Assembly (NCBI GenBank): GCA_913050205.1
Contig: CAJXAU010000044.1
Location: 1 to 8,807, forward strand
From: an uncultured Verrucomicrobiota bacterium
GTDB taxonomy: Bacteria > Verrucomicrobiota > Verrucomicrobiia > Limisphaerales > UBA1096
Direction: 5' to 3'
Length of the DNA stretch: 8,807 nucleotides
The first letter of the stretch is position 1. Each line of letters begins with the position of its first letter. The translations under genes were made by a program, and so were the position numbers. The notes under the pieces were generated by a model. It was not told where the DNA came from. It made no database searches and saw only the letters and a list, made by a program, of their open reading frames with translations. This document shows, one piece after another, positions 5,265-8,807 of the stretch.

Positions 5265-6704
5265 GTGTTCGTTCTGAATCGATTGAGTTGGTTTGTGTTG
5301 TTGTTGCTCGCTTGGCCAAGTGCTCGGGCGCAGCCGGTGGAGTGGCCCGAGCCTCCCAAGCGAGTGGTTTGGCTCGCCGCTGCACACGAATCGTTCGGTG
5401 ATGGAGCCACGGCGGACACGCCCCTCGACGCCTCCTCGGCGACGAAACTTGGCCAAGCGCTGAAGCATCTCACGCGAGAGCTTGGCCTGTACGGAGACGG
5501 CGCGGTGTTGCGATTTCTCCCGGGGGACTACGAGACCCACGGCATCCGTATTCGCCCGCGCTGGCACGTGATCGGGGCCGGTATCGACAAAACACGAATC
5601 AAACTTGTCCCCTCGTCACAACACCTGAAAATCAAGTCCGCCTACCACAGCGTGATCAGCGGCGGCTGGGGGCCGCAGTTTACGACAGGAGCGGAAAGGG
5701 TGCGCTTGGCCAAGCGGGATTTTAACAACCTTCGCATCGCCAACGTGTCGCTCGACTGCAACTGGGACGGGATGAAAAAGGCGCTCGGCCCAATTTTAAA
5801 AAAGGCGTCCGGGGTCGATCTGCTAACGAGACAGGCGTTGGTGGAGCGGGTGCGGGTAACCGGATTCGGAGCGGTGGGTGGCCGGCCTTCGTGGCGTGAA
5901 GTGTTTCCCATTCGTGTCATCTCTGGCATGGGTGACGGTGCCAACCTGCCGGGCTACCGCGACTCGATCATCGAGGTGCGGCATTGTGTCGTGGAGGATT
6001 TCGTGCGCGGGCCGGACACTGGCACGGAGTGGCCATACTGTACCGGCATCATGGTGAGCCACCGGGGGGCTGATGTGGATGAGGGCACGGTACGGGCGAG
6101 GGTACACCACAATGAAATCAAAAACATCGTAAACGGCATCGCGCTGGGAGGCGCGTTTTTGCAGCGGGCCGAGTTTTTCGAAAACAAGGTGACGAACTGC
6201 GGAATCGGTTTCAACTTCGATACGGGAAGCAATCGTGGCGTGGTGATTCGTGACAACGAGTTCGTGGCCTGCGTAGGTGGGGGCAGTGTGAACGACGGAA
6301 AGCAGTTCGTGATTCGCGACAACGAGTTTCGCCTAAGGGCACCGGATGTGACGCGTTTTGTGTATTGGCACAATGGGTTGCGGCTATGGGATCACACGCG
6401 CGGATTTGTGGTGGAAGGCAACCGGTTCGTTTTTGACGGCGAGTCACCGGCCGCGGCACGGGGCATCGTGTTGCACGGAACCAGTGTGGGGTTGCGGATG
6501 TATCAAAACGAGGCCGGCGAATGGCAAAGTCAGATAGATCCACATCGTTTTACAGACAACTTTTATAGTGGCCTGTTACCAAACCTCGCCGGCCCACAAA
6601 AAGCGGATCACGAGATGCACCTCGTCGTCGTCGACCGGGCCATCCACCTCACCGGAGTCGCGGGGCAGGGAGACGGAATAAAATTCACCTGGCCCGACGA
6701 TTGA
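5265..6704 (+). CDS. secreted right-handed beta-helix (pectate-lyase-like) protein
   Basis: 479 residues from GTG 5265. The frame stays open upstream to GTG 5148 (518 residues) and ATG 5166, but 5265 gives a compact signal peptide (hydrophobic LSWFVLLLLAWPS, cleavage after SARA near residue 22), while the longer forms would bury it behind 39 unconserved-looking residues. Mature N-terminus: FGDGATADTPLDASSATKLGQAL, then LRFLPGDYETHGIRIRP and HVIGAGIDKTRIKLV, the usual first coils of pectate-lyase-superfamily helices. Further coils follow in the pattern VxxNxF: VHHNEIKNIVNGIAL, AEFFENKVTNCGIGF, then VIRDNEF twice (327-333 and 349-355), and FVVEGNRFVF. Such proteins often bind or cleave polysaccharides outside the cell; no catalytic residues could be assigned, so substrate and activity are unknown. 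Three palindrome copies fall in it (signal peptide AWPS, then LGQA and RLAK). It starts 144 bases after typA and could be co-transcribed or independent. Confidence 0.8.
   Translation: MFVLNRLSWFVLLLLAWPSARAQPVEWPEPPKRVVWLAAAHESFGDGATADTPLDASSATKLGQALKHLTRELGLYGDGAVLRFLPGDYETHGIRIRPRWHVIGAGIDKTRIKLVPSSQHLKIKSAYHSVISGGWGPQFTTGAERVRLAKRDFNNLRIANVSLDCNWDGMKKALGPILKKASGVDLLTRQALVERVRVTGFGAVGGRPSWREVFPIRVISGMGDGANLPGYRDSIIEVRHCVVEDFVRGPDTGTEWPYCTGIMVSHRGADVDEGTVRARVHHNEIKNIVNGIALGGAFLQRAEFFENKVTNCGIGFNFDTGSNRGVVIRDNEFVACVGGGSVNDGKQFVIRDNEFRLRAPDVTRFVYWHNGLRLWDHTRGFVVEGNRFVFDGESPAAARGIVLHGTSVGLRMYQNEAGEWQSQIDPHRFTDNFYSGLLPNLAGPQKADHEMHLVVVDRAIHLTGVAGQGDGIKFTWPDD
5311..5320. repeat. CTTGGCCAAG palindrome, coding, frame AWPS, in a signal peptide
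   Basis: Perfect 10-mer with CG on the left and TG on the right. It encodes AWPS at the end of the hydrophobic core of the beta-helix protein's signal peptide, just before the predicted cleavage site. Confidence 0.9.
5448..5457. repeat. CTTGGCCAAG palindrome, coding, frame LGQA
   Basis: Perfect 10-mer with AA on the left and CG on the right. It encodes LGQA in the mature N-terminal part of the beta-helix protein (SSATKLGQALKHL), in a probable helix. Confidence 0.9.
5705..5714. repeat. CTTGGCCAAG palindrome, coding, frame RLAK
   Basis: A full 14-bp CGCTTGGCCAAGCG (5703-5716). It encodes RLAKR in the loop-like segment GAERVRLAKRDFNN of the beta-helix protein. Confidence 0.9.
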
Positions 6705-6730
6705 GTTTTGGAGTGTTTCAATTGCAAAAC

Positions 6731-6866
6731 TGGAGGGACGAGCCTGCGAGTCCGCCCGATCGGTTGTGATGTATCAATCCACCCGAAATCCCTTAAAAAA
6801 CTAATGACCATTTGTGACGTGGGGCGCGACGGGGATTCGACTCGGACTCGCAGGCTCGTCCCTCCA
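6731..6866. repeat. 136-bp segment bounded by 24-bp perfect inverted repeats (MITE-like or REP-pair-like)
   Basis: The left arm (6731-6754, beginning TGGAGGGACGAGCC) is the exact reverse complement of the right arm (6843-6866, ending GGCTCGTCCCTCCA). The 88-base spacer has no ORF, but has a weaker inner pairing between CGAAATCCC (6784-6792) and GGGGATTCG (6831-6839). No target-site duplication is visible next to the arms. It lies between two convergent genes, starting 26 bases past the beta-helix stop and ending 14 bases short of the pentapeptide-gene stop. It could be a non-autonomous mobile element, a REP-type intergenic repeat, or a two-way terminator. The perfect arms suggest recent origin or selection on the stem. 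Confidence 0.75.
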
Positions 6867-6880
6867 AAGCATCCATTCTT

Positions 6881-7828
6881 TTAGTCGCTGAGGTTGCCGT
6901 CGGGGAGGGTGGTTTTGTTCAGAATGATGCCATCGTGGTCGGTGGGGTCGAAGCCGGTGACGCCATGGAGGTTTGCCTGTGAAAGATTGGCGTTGGCGAG
7001 TTGGGCGCGGTCGAGTTTCACGTTACGCAAATCGCAGCCGGTGAAGTTGGCTCCGGTGAGATCCCGCCCCTGCAACTCCACGCCGCGTAGATCCCACCCG
7101 GAGAAATCTTTTCCACTCAGGTTCACCCCTTGGGCACCATCGACGTAGAGTTGGATGAGCAGCGTCAGGCCGGCATCGTGGGTTCGGATGGTGCCGTCCG
7201 GCATGGCTGTGTTGTGGTAGACCGTCTCGGGAAAGTTGAACCACGGCCCGATGGTGGCGCCGGTGAGATTTGCGTTGGTGAAATCGACATTGCCCAGCGT
7301 AGCCTCGGCAAGATTTGCTCCGGTGAGGTCTGCCCCGAGGAGGATGGCGCCGTTCAGGTTTGCCATCGCAAGGTCGGCGTTGGTGAGGTTGGCGCCAGCA
7401 AGGTTTGCCCCGCGCAGGTCGGCTCCGACGAGGTTACGGTTGGCCAAGTTCACATTTTGCAGGTTGACCTGTGCGCGAATCCGGAAATAGCGGCTGCCGT
7501 TAGTGGGGGGGACGATCCGGGAGACTGGCACCGGTTCTGAGTCGAGTCCGCCGGAGTGCGCTTGGCCAAGCGGCTGCCAGTTTTTCAGGTCAGTCGAGAC
7601 CTCAAGTTGAGTGTCCGGAATGATTGGTGGTGTCCCGGCCGGTGTGACGGATGCCGTGTGCCACGTGAACTTGATCGGCGACCCGGGAGTTACTGTGAGC
7701 CGTAAGTCTTGAGCTTGGCCAAGCGCTTGGCCAAGCAGCAGGGCGGCGGTGACCGCAAAAAGAAATCCCTCCCGGCTTGGCCAAGGAGGGATGCTCAAAT
7801 AGTTCGTTCCCCGGTTAAACCACTTCAT
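6881..7828 (-). CDS. secreted pentapeptide-repeat protein
   Basis: 315 residues from ATG 7828. An in-frame extension to 8125 exists but merely shadows the DUF1501 gene. A long signal peptide is likely: polar, basic n-region, hydrophobic FLFAVTAALLLGQALGQA, cleavage near residue 39. Residues about 41-120 form a small beta-type domain ending in LEVSTDLKNWQPLG ... GSRYFRIRAQ, common in secreted verrucomicrobial proteins. Two pentapeptide arrays of the A(D/N)Lxx type follow, at about 121-193 (NLVGADLRGANLAGANLTNADL) and 235-290 (DFSGWDLRGVELQGRDLTGANF), expected to form square right-handed beta-helices. A linker contains NTAMPDGTIR, echoed by KTTLPDGNLSD at the C-terminus. Function unknown; probably a structural or binding role outside the cytoplasm. 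The start overlaps the DUF1501 gene by 14 bases and has no Shine-Dalgarno sequence, suggesting translational coupling; TTG 7798 is a weaker alternative. Four 10-bp palindromes and one 8-bp core lie within it. Confidence 0.85.
   Translation of the reverse strand: MKWFNRGTNYLSIPPWPSREGFLFAVTAALLLGQALGQAQDLRLTVTPGSPIKFTWHTASVTPAGTPPIIPDTQLEVSTDLKNWQPLGQAHSGGLDSEPVPVSRIVPPTNGSRYFRIRAQVNLQNVNLANRNLVGADLRGANLAGANLTNADLAMANLNGAILLGADLTGANLAEATLGNVDFTNANLTGATIGPWFNFPETVYHNTAMPDGTIRTHDAGLTLLIQLYVDGAQGVNLSGKDFSGWDLRGVELQGRDLTGANFTGCDLRNVKLDRAQLANANLSQANLHGVTGFDPTDHDGIILNKTTLPDGNLSD
7440..7447. repeat. TTGGCCAA core, coding, frame NLAN
   Basis: 8-bp core only, encoding NLAN within the first pentapeptide array. 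A chance match is plausible because NLAN-like units are intrinsic to the array. Confidence 0.45.
7561..7570. repeat. CTTGGCCAAG palindrome, coding, frame LGQA
   Basis: A full 14-bp CGCTTGGCCAAGCG (7559-7572) in the pentapeptide-repeat gene. It encodes LGQA in a loop of the small beta domain (NWQPLGQAHSGG). Confidence 0.9.
7714..7735. repeat. tandem pair of CTTGGCCAAG palindromes in a signal peptide
   Basis: Copies at 7714-7723 and 7726-7735 are joined by CG, giving the same 22-base unit as at 184-205. On the minus strand it encodes LGQALGQA, which forms the end of the signal peptide and the predicted cleavage site of the pentapeptide-repeat protein. Confidence 0.9.
7776..7785. repeat. CTTGGCCAAG palindrome, coding, frame WPS
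   Basis: Perfect 10-mer without the outer CG bases. It encodes WPS in the n-region of the pentapeptide protein's signal peptide (IPPWPSREG), the third copy within 72 bases. Confidence 0.9.
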
Positions 7829-8807
7829 GCAGCGGTTGCGAGTTATTCTCGACGAGGTAGTGCGGCCGGCCGTTGAGGTCGTTGACCGTGGTGGTGTTGG
7901 GATCGATACCAAGCGCGTGGTAAAGCGTGGCGTGCATCTCGCCAAAGGTGACTGGGCGTTCGCTGGCTTCGCCGCCGAGGCGGTCGGTTGCACCGATGAC
8001 CTGCCCGTGTTTGAGTCCACCGCAGGCGAGCAAGCCGCAGGAAACACGTGGCCAGTGGTCGCGGCCGGCATCCTTGTTGATGGTCGGCGTGCGGCCAAAT
8101 TCGCCCCAGCAAACGACGACGACATCCTTGTCGAGCCCGCGTTGATGCAGGTCGTCGATCAATGCCGTGAGGCCCTGATCGAGCATCGGGAAATCCTGCC
8201 GGGCGCGACGGAAGTTGCCGCCGTGCCAGTCCCAGCGACTGAATGAAAGCGACACGCAACGCACCCCGACTTCAACGAGGCGGCGGGCGAGGAGAAAGTG
8301 ATCGAGCAGCTTGGGCGCACCGTCGGCCTGCAGCTTGGCGGTGCCACGGCCGTAGCGGTCGCGCAACTTGACGTCCTCCTTCTCGAGGTCGAGCGCCTCG
8401 GCGAGTTTGCCGGAGGTCAGCATGCCAAACGCCTGCTGGTTGTAGGCGTCCATCCCCTCGATGAGGCCGGAGTTATCGACGTCGCGACGGAGTTGATCGA
8501 AACTTTGCAGCAGTTTTTTGCGATCGCTCAACCGCTCAAGGGTGATGCCGTTGAGTGTCATGTCATCCTTGCCCTCGGCGGACGGGCGGAATGCCGCGTG
8601 AGCGGGGCCAAGGAAACCGGCCTTGCCGGGATCGCTCCACTGGATGTGGCCGGTCTTGGGGGAGAGTCCGATGAACGGCGGCATGTCCGGTTTAACCGGG
8701 CCGTTGAGCTTGGACAAAATGGAGCCGATGCTGGGCCAGCCGCCGGGGGGCTGGTTGCGGTTGGAGCGGCCGGTCATGCACTGCTCGGCGTCGTGGCCGC
8801 CGGTGGC
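7815..8807 (-). CDS. DUF1501 family protein, N-terminus cut by the window edge
   Basis: 330 residues are visible and the frame is open through the right edge, so the gene starts beyond it; Met at 8777 is internal. Visible sequence begins ATGGHDAEQCMTGRSNR, matching the GGHD ... TGR region typical of DUF1501 proteins. Other family blocks: a WPSIGSILSKL segment, LARRLVEVGVRCVSLSF followed by RWDWHGGNF (about 191-199 of the visible part), VVCWGEFGRTPTINKDAG with RDHWP, and a C-terminal GEMHATLYHALGIDP and NGRPHYLV. DUF1501 proteins are related to the alkaline phosphatase/sulfatase fold, are usually exported (often with a Tat signal), and are very numerous in Planctomycetes and Verrucomicrobia, commonly beside DUF1549/DUF1553 (PSD1) genes. 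No activity is firmly known. The missing N-terminus probably includes the export signal. Its TAA stop overlaps the start of the pentapeptide-repeat gene by 14 bases, so the two are co-transcribed. Confidence 0.92.
   Translation of the reverse strand, partial: ATGGHDAEQCMTGRSNRNQPPGGWPSIGSILSKLNGPVKPDMPPFIGLSPKTGHIQWSDPGKAGFLGPAHAAFRPSAEGKDDMTLNGITLERLSDRKKLLQSFDQLRRDVDNSGLIEGMDAYNQQAFGMLTSGKLAEALDLEKEDVKLRDRYGRGTAKLQADGAPKLLDHFLLARRLVEVGVRCVSLSFSRWDWHGGNFRRARQDFPMLDQGLTALIDDLHQRGLDKDVVVVCWGEFGRTPTINKDAGRDHWPRVSCGLLACGGLKHGQVIGATDRLGGEASERPVTFGEMHATLYHALGIDPNTTTVNDLNGRPHYLVENNSQPLHEVV

Noticed and set aside
6881..7500. Direct DNA repeats in the pentapeptide gene as a possible CRISPR or tandem-repeat array
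   Set aside because: The 15-base periodicity is explained by the pentapeptide code (A(D/N)LxG units); there are no repeat-spacer units.
7829..8125. Extension of the pentapeptide-repeat protein upstream of ATG 7828
   Set aside because: It overlaps well-conserved DUF1501 coding sequence in another frame and has low-complexity Ser/Thr/Arg composition, typical of a shadow frame.

Overview
The window is GC-rich bacterial chromosome with tightly packed genes. It most likely comes from a member of the Verrucomicrobiota or a close PVC-group relative. That placement is an inference from three things: a DUF1501 secreted protein of the kind abundant in Planctomycetes and Verrucomicrobia; a short 'STDLKNW...RYFRIRA' domain common in secreted verrucomicrobial proteins; and a pectate-lyase-like beta-helix protein of similar flavour. 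No rRNA or other phylogenetic marker is present to confirm it.

Layout, left to right. Bases 1-110 hold no convincing gene, only a possible plus-strand terminator. A minus-strand gene for an exported thioredoxin-like protein (210-1148) ends at a clear minus-strand terminator (126-159). Divergent from it is a 60-residue ORF of unknown function (1257-1439). Its stop codon overlaps the stop of the next minus-strand gene within a shared CTAG. That gene encodes a DUF456 membrane protein (1436-2059) and follows the 23S rRNA pseudouridine synthase gene rluD (2066-3061) after only 6 bases, so the two form an operon. A 226-base divergent region with several small repeats and palindromes leads to typA/bipA (3288-5120), a ribosome-associated GTPase. 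Next on the same strand is a secreted right-handed beta-helix protein (about 5265-6704). A 24-bp perfect inverted repeat bounding a 136-bp segment lies between it and the convergent minus-strand pair at the right end. That pair is a DUF1501 protein (truncated by the window edge) and a secreted pentapeptide-repeat protein that overlaps it by 14 bases.

The genes are mostly ordinary: translation and ribosome functions in the middle (RluD, TypA) and envelope or secreted proteins at both ends. The most striking signal is a dispersed palindrome, core CTTGGCCAAG and consensus CGCTTGGCCAAGCG. The 10-mer occurs 12 times in 8.8 kb, against about 0.01 expected for equal base use, and three more sites have the 8-bp core TTGGCCAA. 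Copies lie in coding sequence in all three reading frames (peptides LAKR, AWPS, LGQA), often in signal peptides, linkers or gene ends. There are none in typA or the DUF456 gene. This resembles the cyanobacterial HIP1 octamer in behaviour but not in sequence, and it is the main candidate for an undescribed system here.
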